In this document: piece by piece, positions 39,961 through 52,272 of the stretch
Layout of the letters: every line of letters starts with the position of its first letter
Position numbering within the stretch: the first letter of the stretch is position 1
Assembly: GCA_944990035.1 (NCBI GenBank)
Contig: CALYLX010000072.1
Span: forward strand, 62,001 to 126,000
From: Clitopilus passeckerianus
Taxonomy: Eukaryota; Basidiomycota; Agaricomycetes; Agaricales; Entolomataceae
Direction: 5' to 3'
DNA: 64,000 nucleotides
The notes under the pieces: model-generated
What the model was told of the DNA's origin: nothing
What the model saw: only the letters and a program-made list of their open reading frames with translations
Databases searched by the model: none
Program-made: the position numbers and the translations under genes

Positions 39961-42900
39961 TCCATTCAGCTCGAATCGTTACAACCAGGATGCCCGATAC
40001 TGATGTAGCGTTTTCTCCTTGTTCAGACGTTTGAAGAAGGGGAAAGCGAAGGGAAAGGGCCAGAAAGCACTTGATGTAGGTATGAACCCTTCCGTATTAA
40101 TTTCAATCGCATTGACCATCGTGACTTCGCCTTCACTGCCCTTCAGACTCTCTCACCATCGACTTCCAACCTTTCAGAAACAGTAGAAGACTCCAAGCCG
40201 CAGACTCCGGCGACGAAAGACTATGCATTTGAAGCCACTAAACGAACAATCGATATCCTGAAAGGGGTAGCGGGAATAGTTGGAATACCCCTTGTCAAGG
40301 AAGTGTTGGAGATCGGCCTCTCTATTGTAACTACCTGTGAAGTAGGCATCCGCATTTATACAATACTTGAAATTCTCATCCTGATTCCACATAGGCTGCA
40401 AATGAGGTTCAGGAAAGGGTGGCCGAGTTGAAGAACCGGATCGCCAGCTTTCTGTTAGTCATCGCAAAAATCGCCAACGATCCGAAAACTGCAACCAAGC
40501 TCGAGGCTTCGGTTGATCTTATGGAAGAGCTTAAAGACCTAAAAGAGTGAGAGCTGTGGTCTGTTCTTCGCCTGCGTAAATCCTCAATGTTCCTCCAGTT
40601 GCCTCACTGTCATCACAAGGTGGTTGGAGACCATCGGCAACCAGAACTTTCTTCTGACAACCCTGCTGTCTGCTCCGAACATGAAGACAATGGACGAGTG
40701 TGTAGATTGTTTCCAAGATGGGATCAAACGATTCCAGGTCAGTTCCTGGGGCATCCCATGTCGAAGACTTTTGAAATCTGACACCGTTCGACTTCAAAAT
40801 AGACCCTCCAACAAATACATGCTACTGAACATCTTGCTCAGATTCAAGATCAGTTAGAAGGTGTCCTCCCGAAGCTCGACCACATTCAACTTGGGGTTAA
40901 CGAGATCCAAACTGAGATAAAGATTTCCTTCGCCGAGCTACGTACTCGGGTTGATAGGATGGGCGCTAACACAGGTAGCTTTACTGCTTCGACGAGTATG
41001 CCACTTGTTCCCGAAATCTTTCTTGGCCGGGATACCATTGTCGAGCATATTGCAGAAGCTGTATCCAGCGGCAACACGACACGGTCCCGCGTGTGTATCC
41101 TAAGTCCAGGAGGCATGGGGAAAACATCCACAGCGCTTGCAGTAATGCATCATCCAGCATTTGAGGGCGTAATTACCCCCCAAAATCGCATTTGGGTACC
41201 TTGCGTCAGCCTTACATCCCCTAATGCTCTACTGGCATACCTTTCCGGCCGTTTGGGCATTCCTAGCCAATCTGACCCTTTCCAAGCAATCGTCACGGCT
41301 CTGAAGCAAGATCGTAGCCTATATGTCATCTTACTCGACAATTTCGAGACCCCTTGGCACCCCATTGAAGGGGAACAGGCATTGACAAAGACCATTATTC
41401 GAGCATTTGACGGCCTGACGAATGTCTCTATCATAATCACCATGCGCTCGGGATTCTCTCCCATCCCCCACTGGCACGCAGAACATCTGCATATTCTGAC
41501 GTTTGAAGATTCGCGGCGCGTCTACACTACAATCAGAGAACAAACAGAGAGCGATGAAGCGCTTGACCCACTTCTGGAAGCAGTCGGCCGCCTTCCCTAC
41601 GCCGTAACGTTAGTAGCTACTCAAGCCAAATATGCCAGTGCTTCACCATCATAGATGCTGTCGGAATGGAAGGCCATAGGCTCCGAGATGCTTATCGATG
41701 GTGACAATTTGAAGGCCATGGACAACTCCATAGAGATGTATGTGAAGAGCAGCTATGTCACGAAATCGGCTGGTGCCACTGAGCTACTCCAAGTACTCTC
41801 CATGCTTCCCGGTGGCGTCTACCAGGACGACATCTCAGTTTGGATGAATTCATGTAGGCTGTCGGCGCTGAGCACCCTTCGCAATGCCGCGTTGCTTGTT
41901 ACACGCGAAGTGGCCATAGATGGAGTGACAAGGCTTCATTTCCTCGTTCTCCCTGTGGTCCAATCTTACATGCAATGCCATGACCGAATTCCCAGGAAAG
42001 TCCGACAATCTGTTCATGATGCATGTACCAATTTTCTCCGCGCCCGCAAATCCGTCATCGAAGGACCCAATGATCCCCAATACAGAATCGATCTACCGGA
42101 GATCGCAGCGCAGGAAGCCAATCTGCAAACCATTCTAACAGATATTCTCAATGGTTTGCAAAGCAAAGAGTCCTCCCCCTCGTCCTCTTCAGAGTCTGGC
42201 GAGCTCCTAGCATCTCCGGAACAACTTGATGCCCTCATAACATTTGCTTTCTTCCAATGCTGGACACAGCCACGTCTTGACTATGTTGAGCGGCCTTCAT
42301 ACAGCGTATCGGGAGCCCTATCCATGAGGCAGACGCCACATTCTGCCTTGTACACCAGCAATCCGGCCTTTGGCTCGAGTCGAAGGCTATTAGTGGATTT
42401 GAGAAAGCCAGAGATCTATATCTCTCTCTCAATATGATAGTCAAGGCCTGCCGTTCAGATGCCCGTATCTTGCACGCCATGGCCGATGGCGAATTTGATT
42501 CTGATGCAAAGTACAGCATTCAAGCCGCCATCAAAACAAAGCAGCTTCAATGGGCACCTTATTTCGCCCAGTATCTGGCTGTATATGGCCTTGTCACATT
42601 CTGGGCGACATACATCGCATGGGGTTGCGAACTTACCAGCTTCAATGATTCATTGAAAAACCTCCTGGTAGCCCAACAGGCCTTTACGACCGCCCGTATG
42701 CACCTGGAGCTCCGATTGTGCCTACTTACCCTGGCCGGATGCTACTTGGAACATGATGACGACGTCTCAGCCTCCGTCACGATTGAGTGTGCTTTTGAAC
42801 TAAGCGCAAAGGGACATCTACCCAACGACGGGGAGTTCATCTTCCTCTTTGTCTTCAAAGCACGCTGTCTCAAAACTCGCCGGTGAATGGGGCCCAGAAC

Positions 42901-43199
42901 TCCATGCCGTTCTGCGACAAGGGTTGACCAGTGCGGAGGCCGGTGGTTAGATTTATGAAACTACTCGTCTCCTGGATGAGCTTGGTGACGCTTATGTCGA
43001 TGAAGAGGACTGGGTCGCGGCGCGAGAAGCTTACGAGGCAATAATAAAACAATCCAATAAGGGGTCGGGTCGTTGTTTACGAATAATTTCGGAGCGGGCG
43101 CAGAACAATCTGACCTACATAACTGCTATGGAAGCTGATCCCAATGGTTTATCGGAAGATACACCAACCGTTAGCTTCTGGCCCCCGGAGAGGTGTTAG
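39961..43199 (+). pseudogene. NLR copy 4: full-length but disabled
   Basis: The leader region reads CSVFSLFRRLKKGKAKGKG (about 40000-40060) but is out of frame with the candidate ATG near 39990. Helical exons (DYAFEATKRTIDILKGVAG, VQERVAELKNRIASFLLVI, MDECVDCFQDGIKRFQ), the NTPase (SPGGMGKTST, YVILLDNFETPWHP, VSIIITMRSGFSP, VGRLPYAVTLVATQA) and the TPR-like end (DWVAAREAYEAIIKQSNK) all align with the intact copies. Lesions are the start frameshift, TAG at 41652-41654 where copy 3 has CAG (Gln), frameshifts near 42290 and 42880, and TAG at 42948-42950. The first Walker A glycine position reads SPGG instead of GPGG. The reading-frame ending TAG at 43197-43199 matches the family end. Confidence 0.83.
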
Positions 43200-43447
43200 G
43201 AACTTTCCCCGGAACCCACTGTATATTCTTTCTTTTTTTTTCCTTACGGCCACCGTATATACTATATTTACCAGGATTTGGCGCCATCTCTCAGACGTTA
43301 CCCAGTCATCCCAAGGCCACTGCAAAGTCATTCCCAATTCAATCACCAGTCGCGAGGCGACCAGCCATTCCAGAAGATAATTCAGTTCATCACGCATGCC
43401 ATTATCTATAGGCCGACGTTTTGTATTGCAGTGCTAACATATCATCC

Positions 43448-44479
43448 TCAAATCTTATCACCCCCCGCCCAAGGCCAGAAAATCGGCACAGTCCTCTTGT
43501 ACTCCTTCCACTCCGCATCATCCTTGAACTTTTCGTCCGACTTTTTCTCGAGCGGTGGTACACCGGATGCCTAGGTGCGTGCGTAATCATTTAGAACTTA
43601 GAGATGTTAAAAGACTTGTACTCACATGGCGAACAAGGAGATACGTGAACAACGGACTAACGGCCGCACCCAACCACATCCCTCTCGAGAAATACGGCGT
43701 CTGGAGTGCCTTGGTCGAAAGCAACCACATGCCCGTCCAAATTCCTACTTCTCCGACATAACTATATGCGAGTCAGATACGCCTTTCCGAAAGCCAAAGC
43801 TCAAACTCACTTCGGATGCCGACTAATACCCCACAACCCATTCCTAACAAACTTCTCCTCATGCTCCTTCCTCTCTCTCCCCTCCCTCCACTTCGCCTTC
43901 TGCCAATCCGCAACAACCTCCCACACCAACCCACCTGCATACAACCCCACCCCTACCCAATCTCTCACTCCCAGCCCAGGATGCACAGGAGCAGGTAAAG
44001 TGTTCACCAAATAGACAGGTAACCCCACCACCGAGATCCACGTCGCCTGTGCCATCCACGCACCCGTGAACTTGACCTTATCTTTCTTGATCCCATCGAA
44101 CCTCGAATCCCCGCCTGCTTTTATGGCTCTTTGGGCTAGGAACGTCCCGAGGCGGACGGTCCAGATACCGAGCATTAAGCTGATGAGGATTTGGCGTGGG
44201 GCGAAGGTTTGGAGGGAGAGTGGGGGGAGGGAGGTGGTGGTGCGGTGGTAGTATTTTGCTTTGAGGGAGGGATAGTAGAGGGAGAGGAAGGTGGTTGAGA
44301 GGAAGCCGAGGGCGCCGCCGAGGTCGTAGTATTTGTCGGTTTGGGTGGGGACGAAGAGGAGGGCGAAGACTGGGTCAAAATTAGCGGTTTTGTTTGGAAG
44401 GGAAGAGACAGGAAGACTCACATGACTGCAAAGCATATGCGGATGTTATACTCGGTAGAAGGCGGGAGAAGACTGCCAT
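43448..44479 (-). CDS. DUF1295 / steroid oxidoreductase-like multi-pass membrane protein
   Basis: Start at 44479 (MAVFSRLLPSITSAYALQS) with an in-phase intron to FFALLFVPTQTDKYYDLGGAL. Several hydrophobic helices follow: LGFLSTTFLSLYYPSL, FAPRQILISLMLGIWTVRLG, ATWISVVGLPVYLVN and WVGVGLYAGGLVWEVVADWQ. The conserved end has KFVRNGLWGISRHPK (the family RHPxYxGE-type motif, continued after an intron as YVGE), then VPPLEKKSDEKFKDDAEW and a stop at 43448. DUF1295 proteins belong to the 5-alpha-reductase and isoprenylcysteine methyltransferase-like fold and probably sit in the ER membrane. The fungal substrate is unknown. The gene appears intact. Confidence 0.85.
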
Positions 44480-45391
44480 GGTCGTCGTTTTCGGTCGTAT
44501 GGTGTTCGTAAGAGAAAAGAGAACGAGGTGAGCGAAGGTGCAGCTCTAACTTTAAGTACTCCCTTGAGCGCGGATGAAGACGTCATCTCGCTGTAGATCG
44601 AGAGTTAGACACATCGTCACGTCCATTCGTTAACGCGTGCACCCTTTTGCTCTATGCCCATTGGGTCCAATTTCTTTCTCGACCTACGGACCATAGACGC
44701 CCTGATAGACGCCTCAGGACCAAAAGTTCGGTCCGGCGTGACAAACCCAACACCCTCGTCACACCATCACCCCCATCATCAATCCACCGTCACACTAACC
44801 CACGAAAAAAGAATTCCCCAAATATTTCGCGAGCCAGGTGTTTTCCAGGTTCTGCCGATTTCCCACACTCTCGACCATCGTCGGTCAACCCATACGTTGC
44901 GGCAAACGACGCCCCGAGTCACAGGTTCTGGCTCGAGACCACATTGCTAAAGTTCTTGCTCGTACAGAGAAGAGTCTTGAAAGAAGCGCTGAGAAACGAC
45001 GGGCTAGCATTGAATTTGGTTGAAGGCTAGGGTTACACCAAAACCTCCGACAACAAACCCAATACGACCCGACTCGGAAATAAACAGCAGAAAATAATAT
45101 AATCCCTGGTATGTGTAGGTGGTACCCATTCGGCGATACGACGAATAACCAATTGTTAGGACTGCACCCGCTTGCAGTTTACCCCACTATCTGGAAAGGG
45201 GGATCCTCATCCGGGATCGACGTCGGTGTAACTGTTGGTTGTGTTCGAATTTTGGAATATCTTCACTCGTTCGACTCGACTCATACTACACCCTGGTGTT
45301 ACGATCTCTGGCGTGTTTCAGCCTCCCTTTGACGTTCCGGGACTATCACTCCATAATTCAACAACCGAACCTTGAACCTTGAAGATTAACC
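44480..45391. other. divergent promoter region of the DUF1295 and AT-hook genes
   Basis: About 900 bp. Overlapping frames at 44647-45030 exist in all three plus phases. One ends in a helical, basic segment (ARDHIAKVLARTEKSLERS) that might be a small or upstream ORF, but nothing confirms it. Confidence 0.35.
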
Positions 45392-48300
45392 ATGTCAAAC
45401 CCACAACACTACCAACCCCTCTCCCATGCCCTCCATCCTCTCCCACCACCACCACAATCCCGGTCGCAGGCGTCCGGGTCAACTCCAGCTACATCCTCCT
45501 CAACCTCAACTTTCCAGGTCCAGCTACAGCACCGGAGTTCATACGGCACGACAAGTCATGCACAGCAGACGTATACCGGGAGCTGGAACTACACGGCTGC
45601 GGGTGCGAACTCGAACTCTAATCATGGACATGCGGGTAGGACGGGGACGAGTCGGAATGCCAACACGAACGCGAACATCGGCAACCGCGAGCATAGTCAG
45701 AACCATGAGCGTACACATGCACATGTACACGCACAAGAAGAGGAAGAAGAAGAGTCCTCGTCCTCTTCGTCGTCATCTTCTTCTGACGAAGGCGAAGCAC
45801 TGGATGGGGACGCGTATAGGGAAAGAGATGGGGACGGAGAGCACGAGGAAGACGATGATGAAGGAATGGTGGAGGAGCAGTTAGGGCTTGGGCCGAGGAT
45901 GGGGAGACATGAGAGGGAGGAGCAGGATGAGGATGAAGATGTTGACATGGAGCCTGTGCACGTATTGGCGAATCCGAATTCGCATTCGAATGCACACGAC
46001 CACGGACGCGAGCAGGAGCGGGAGCATGATCCAACGCCTACCGTAGCACCTGCGAAATCACCACGACGGCCTGGACGGCCGAGAAAAGTTGTAGCTGCGA
46101 CTTCGGGGTCGAAGCCACCTTCGACATCTGGAGCTGGTCCGAGTTCGTCTTCACTGCCCCAAAATCCTACCAACACCACCACCACCGCCTCTCCATCCAC
46201 CAGCACCTCCCTACCCGAAGCCAGTACCTCCTCTTCCCACCCTAATCCCAATCCAGACACGAGCACTACGAACGAAGATGATAACGCGGGAGGCACGAAG
46301 AGAAAACCCGGCCGACCGAGGGGGAGTAAGAATAGGAAGCCGAGGGCACCGCCGGCTGCGAAGACGGATGGTGCGACTGGGAGTTCGACGGGTGGGTTTT
46401 ATGCTACGGGTGGGAGTGGGAGTGGGGAGGGGCAAGGAGGAGCAGGAGGGGTGAATGGGGTTGCGAGTGCGAGTGGGGGAGGAAGTGGAAGTGGAGGAGC
46501 TACTGGACCAGGGCCTGGAGGACATGGCGGGGGGACAGCAGGAGCGAATGTACACAACCACCAACCACCACTGCACCCAAACGCGAATGTCCCACAACAT
46601 CCAGACGTGAACGCGCATAACCAACTGTATTACGAGTTCCAGTGGAGGGTCTTGAATCTCTGTGCCGAGTTTTACGGAGCGGCTGAGGAGTTGGTCGTGA
46701 GTTTCTCCGTTTCTGTATGCATTTGGGAGAAGAGATGGCTAATGAAGGAACAGAAAGCAACAAATCCGATGGTGATTGCACAGTCTTATTCAATGGGAGA
46801 GGGAGTGAAGGTAGATCCGTTGGTCATGTTGGGTGATGCAAAAAGGAGTTGTGATACGCTCGTCAGTTCATCCATCTATCTAAACTAGCTAAACTATTCT
46901 AACTATCTCATCTATTCTAGCTATCTAACCCAACCAGGTTGATCACTCATCCACCACCACCGATATATGCGCCTCCTCCGAGATTCTATCATGGGCCTGT
47001 TACGTTACCTCCACCCGTAGACTCGCCAGCATACGTGCAGCCAGCGATACAGGTACCACCACCACCACCGCCAACGTCAACGGAGGGGTTGGCGACTGTT
47101 CCCGCTAGTGCACCGGCAGCGAAGGAGAAGAGTACGAAGGCGAGAGGGAAGGCTGCAAAAGCAAAAGAGAAAGACAAGGACAAGGAAAAAGAGAAAGATG
47201 GTACACCTGCGCCACCGCCACCACAGCAAGACTCACAACAACAACCAGCTGCGACAACAACGGCCACGTCGAAATCAACACCAGCACCTCCACCCGCATC
47301 TACATCTACACCGGCACCACCAACAACCGTTGCTCCCTCCGCACTCTCCCTCGCAGCACAAGCAGCAGCCGCATCTGCACCTCCGCCACCTTCAGAAACG
47401 ACCCCAAGTACGAATCTACACGCTCCACCAGGAACATCGACTTTCAAAGTTAACCTAACCAACCCTGGGCCGAGTTCTACATCCACGACGGGGACTACTA
47501 CGCCTGCACCAACGGCGGCTGCTACAACGACAACGGCTTCAGGCGGAGGTGGGAGTACGAGTACGACCTCGACATACCCACCAGGCCAATCATACCAATA
47601 CCAGATCTACCCCTCCTCCGCTCCTCCCGTAACACACTCTACCTCATCCTCATCCTCAACCTCCGGGAACCCCTACCCCCATCCACACTCCCCCTACCCC
47701 CCACCACCACCGCACCACCAAGGCGCATACACCTCCCCCGGCTACCCCTACAGCATCCCCGTCCCCATCTCCTCCATAGGCGTCCCAGTGCCAGGATACC
47801 CCACGACGAGTTATTACCAGTACGCATATCCGGGTTCGCATGGGGGGTATTATCATCATCCTGGGGGACATTATCCGCCTCCGCCGCCTGGAGTGGGTGC
47901 CTATACGAGTACGGGGCATTATGCGCCACCGGGTCAGGGTGGGTATCCTGAGGGGTCGTATGGTGCGAGTGGGTCGGGAGCTGCTACCACGACGGCGAGC
48001 GGAGGTGCCGCTTCAACGGCAGCACCAGCTACAGCCACGACGACGACTTCGCCTCCAACAACCTCCGGCACAACCCCGCTCTTTCCCCCAGGCTTCGTCG
48101 CCCCTCAAAAGCCCGTCCCATCCACGCACCCAATCCCGAGCTCCGCACCCGCCCAGGGTCCCTGGACACCCGCCGAATTGACTCAACTCACCACCCTCGT
48201 CGAGCAATCCAAGACCGTCAAAACCGCAGGGAAGAGTAGAACCTCTGAGGCAGTGGAGAAGGGAGGGGAAGGGAGGATACTTCCGGTGGGGGAGGTTGAT

Positions 48301-49176
48301 TGGGATTGGGTGTGTAAGATGTGGGGGCATGGGAGGACGAGGCATCAGATTTTGATTAAGGCGACGAGTTTGGGGTTGAAGGAGAGTTCAGGGAGGGGGG
48401 GGAGTGTTGCTGCGACAACTGCTGGTGCAGGTGCTACTCCCACAACTGCTGGGACAATGGCAACGACGGGTGGAACTGAAGCAACGACGGCTCGAGGGAA
48501 GAGGAAGAGAGGAGACGGAGATACGGGAACCGGAGAAGGCGCGAGTGCAGCCAAACTATCGAGGTCGAGGCCTGGGTCTTCTTCCACCGTGACTTCAGGC
48601 CCTTCGACCTCTTCTGCTGCGAGTGTGAATGCTTCACCTGCAATGGGACATACCTCTACCTCTACTACACCACGAGTTCCGCCGCGTCCAATCTCGTCTT
48701 CCGGAGGTACAGCTACCTCACCTACCAACACCACCAACACCGCCACGAACAAAAGACCCTCCACCTCCTCCACCTCAACAACCCCCAAACTCCCACCCAC
48801 CGCCATTTCCTCAAACAAACCCTGGCCAATGCCCGTAACAGCTTCAGCCACAGTCGACATCGTCGCCTCCCCCATCCTCGGTCGCTCGCCGCAGGCGCAG
48901 GCCGTGTCGGTGCCTACACCCACTTCCATAACGCCCCCTGTGACGCAGTTGCCGGTTGTGCCGGGGAGCGGGGCGGTGTCGCCTGCTGCTACGATGCGGT
49001 CACCGCCGCCGCCGGCTCCTGCACCTACAATAGCGACGACGACGACGCAGCAGCAGCAAAGTGGGTATGGGGAGGGGATTGGGAGTTATTATCGGAGCCA
49101 TGCTACGACGCCAGGTGCGGCGGGTGGGATGGGGAGTCGGCCGGGGAGTAGTCATGGTGGGTGGGGGTCGAAGTGA
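45392..49176 (+). CDS. giant low-complexity AT-hook plus SANT/Myb-like chromatin protein
   Basis: Proposed exons are 45392-46696, 46748-46861 and 46921-49176, all in phase, about 1224 aa. The 51-nt intron at 46697-46747 is a multiple of three and less certain. The N-terminal part is Ser/His/Asn-rich, with an acidic/serine block (EEEEEESSSSSSSSSSDEGE). Two AT-hooks follow (SPRRPGRPRKV and KRKPGRPRGSKNRKPRAP), which bind the minor groove of AT-rich DNA. Next comes a conserved helical segment near the second intron (LNLCAEFYGAAEELV, VKVDPLVMLGDAKRSCDTL). After a long Pro/Ser/Thr/Tyr/Gly region, a SANT/Myb-like fold appears (GPWTPAELTQLTTLVEQSK, then VDWDWVCKMWGHGRTRHQI). A nuclear DNA-binding role is likely. 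Target genes are unknown. Confidence 0.72.
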
Positions 49177-50597
49177 GGAGGGCGAGGAGGACAAGATATC
49201 GATGTATATAAAAGTCCTAATTATTACACCCATACTGCTAGCGTTGTGGTTCATGTTTTCGTTCTTGTTACCTATTTGCATTTGTACTTATGAGTCGAGT
49301 CACCAGTGAGGGCATTTGTAGTAATAATTTGTGTTGATTGTATTTACTTTACCCGGATGAGATGCCGATTAGTGTGTAGATTTACAGTATAACTATCAGA
49401 CATGGATTAGATTTCTCTGGACTGAGGATAACTTCGGAATGGCCGCAGCTGACAAGTTGATGACTTGAAATCTTGACCAAAAACGCGTTCGCAAAATTCC
49501 ACGAGAAGATACATACTCCAGGATCACGTGCCTGTTTAGGGCGGGTCATTTGGCGTCAAACGAGGCAAGCTTGGAGACGAAGAATTGCCAATGTTTGCCT
49601 GCTGTTGTTGTCTTCTTCACGGAAATTGACCCCTCGTGAATACTAGTAAACTCTACGCTTTCTTGCGTGAGATTCTAATCGGCAAGTTGACCATGAGGCC
49701 AACATGCAGTCCTTCCTAAATGTCATTATCAGCGTACTCAGCCGAGAGACCTTGCAAACTTCTGGCCGATATGGAACTGGGGGATTGTGTGTGCCGCCTA
49801 GGTCCAAACTGATATGAGGTAAGTTGCTCATTGCTGTTGAACAACCACCTGAACAACATCGGTGTCAGGACCTCCATCATGGTCACACTCGATCTTGACT
49901 TAGCAGATCACCTCATTGTTTATACCCAAAGAACTACCACTGTGGAACCCGCGAGTATGGAATTTCATACGCCTGTTTCATCCGTTGGAAGGGTTGAAAA
50001 GGTATAGATACCAGCCTGTAATCGAAAGAGTTACCACCCAGAAATCAACCGAAAGGCGACGGGGTTTCATTCTTTCGTAGACATATTTTCCACCCTAAAT
50101 AGAATGTATAGATAGCGGAAAACAATACATGATATGTATGAACATCATGTCGAAATTCATCCGGAAAATGACACACTCCATACCTTCATTAATCCATATT
50201 AATATGGTTTTTCTCTTTGTTTTACGGATCAAATTCCACATAACCAGTGTGGTGGTTTTCCACACACAGGTGGCAAAAATTCAGTAGGTACTTCAACACA
50301 ATTTCCAACCAATATGTCTGATGGGTTGGTGGGTTTTTGTCCGTTTTGAGTGCGTGATTACACCTGGAAAGATGGAGGAAATATCCTTATCCATGATGGA
50401 ATCCAATCGAGAAACCTGTGAAATGCCATCCATAAGGTCATGAAGTTTCTATTACTGTCAGTAGGTTTAGGTCACATTTCGTTCATAAATCCAGCCGGGG
50501 TTGCTCGGAATCTCATACAAATTTCATACATTTCAAGCATTAAAACAAGTATTTCACAGAGGGAGAACACTGCTAATCCTGGTGGTTGCCTGGGCCT
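49177..50597. other. gene-free, AT-rich stretch at the left edge of the accessory block
   Basis: 1.4 kb without convincing coding sequence. It contains a perfect 14-bp palindrome CCATATTAATATGG at 50194-50207. It may include one end of the transposon-related block, but no target-site duplication or matching terminal repeat could be established by eye. Confidence 0.35.
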
Positions 50598-51511
50598 TTA
50601 CTCGATACCCATCTCGCTGTCCTCTGGCTCCCCATCATCCTCTCCATTGTTACCTGCACCTCCGCCTTCGCCTGCACCCGTCCCATCTCCCTGAGATGGA
50701 CCCTGATCCGCCGCCTGACCGTCATCATCGACCAGTTGAGCATCAGCCGTAATAGCATCAAAGCCATGTTTGCGAGCGTAAGCTCGCTTGTTCTTGAGGT
50801 TGGCTTTGATCAGCTCTTCAACAGGCCAGGTGTTTACGAAGTTCTTGAGGTACTCATGCCGAGCTCGAACCTACAATCCGGGTATTAGATAATGCTATAG
50901 CGGCTGATAAATGGAAGGACATACAATGGCGATGATTTGGCAGATCTTATCCTTTGGCTGATGTTTCCATGTCATCTTGTAGTCAAGGCCGGCAGCTGCA
51001 ATAGTTGCACGAACGGATCGCTGAGATGGGATTGTGAGTCTTGGGATCATATGACGAACTGGACTACTCACGCGGATGGCAGCGTAAAGCTCCTTCTTTT
51101 CAGACAACTTCATCTCGTCTTGTAGGTTGTAATCTTGTCCAGCAACTCCATAGATAGGACGGGGAATGGTAGCCTTGACCTCCACTGATTTAGCCACTTG
51201 CTTTTGCAGGCTGTCATACGAAGCTGAAATCAGGAAGATTAGTAAGGGTCAATGTGCAAATCAAGGGGAAACTGACCTTGAAGCTTCTTCAACTCTGCCG
51301 TCAGAGAAGCAACCTCTACATGTGAAGGTAAGTTGCAAGGCGAGATAGGAGGTAGATGAGAATAAATGCACACCTTGATTGGTATTGGTTGCATCGCCGA
51401 GCCCGTCTTCTTTGCTCGCGCTCCACCAGAGGCAGTAGTTGCCTTCCTGGCAGTGGCAGTGCTGGGGGTTGATCTGCGAGTGCTGTTTGTTGAAGAGGTA
51501 TTGTTTGCCAT
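50598..51511 (-). CDS. unknown protein of the accessory block (basic N-terminus, coiled coil, acidic tail)
   Basis: Start at 51511 (MANNTSSTNSTRRSTPSTA), stop at 50598. A Thr/Ser/Arg/Lys-rich start leads into a short coiled-coil-like stretch (EVASLTAELKKLQ, SYDSLQKQVAKSVEVKA). Then come PRPIYGVAGQDYNLQDEMKL, RATIAAAGLDYKMTWKHQPK, and RARHEYLKNFVNTWPVEELI with KANLKNKRAYARKHG. The end is Gly/Glu/Asp-rich (GAGEGGGAGNNGEDDGEPED). Four or five short introns separate these blocks. I recall similar proteins being multicopy in Agaricomycete genomes, but that is an impression. No enzymatic motif is visible. It faces the gene at 52273 across a 760-bp divergent promoter region. Confidence 0.55.
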
Positions 51512-52272
51512 TGCGTTGAGAGGGTGGTAGCTTTGTAAGAGTGTAGTGGTACTGGCTATCACAAGGAGTGCAGTACCTCCTTAAATAGTGCTTATCTGCC
51601 GTGAGACAAGTTCAATTCAATCTCAGTCAGTTCGGCGGCGAGCAAGCACAAGCAGACTCACCAGAGAGATATATCCACTGGTTACCACCGTCACCGATTC
51701 AAACGAGAAGGATGCATGCGGAGGCACCTACCCTGCATTGCATGAAGCCAAATATCGGCCCCAAGCAAGTGACTTGTGTGGTAGCGGAGCGTGTTGTTGG
51801 GCTGTGTTCACAGCCTAGTACCCGACAGAAATCAGCCTGGTCAGGATCTTCAGTTGGCACCTGGGAAAGCAACCACAAGGTATCATTCACCGATTGGCAT
51901 CCAATTTGAAATGGTGGAGACTGGTCAGGTTGCGACATTGAAAATCCCGACGGTTTCCGAGGTTAAGAATGAAGAATATCGTATTTGTCGACATGAAGAA
52001 TGAAATGCTGTCAAAAAGATGTCGTCATTGGGTGCCAAAACCCTCTGAACCGATGGCAATTCCATCCGCAAAATTGAGTCCGACAAACGAACCTTCACAA
52101 AAGGCTTAATGGGCGTGCTTGTTGGTGTAGGCAGGCAAAATGAAGCACGCGACAAGCATAATGTTCGTCCTGGTTTTGCGGAAAGGGTGTGAACACAAGT
52201 GGATGCTAAAAAGAGATGTTATTGGTTTTCCATCGTCAAAACACCCAACTTACCCCAGCACTGAACATCGCC
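51512..52272. other. divergent upstream region inside the accessory block
   Basis: This lies between the oppositely oriented starts at 51511 and 52273. Small frames are present on both strands but none is convincing. Confidence 0.35.

Noticed and set aside
45539..48929. Long antisense open frames (about 140-200 codons) opposite the AT-hook gene
   Set aside because: They mirror GC-rich low-complexity codons of the plus-strand gene, consist of homopolymeric residue runs, and have no domains or splice logic.
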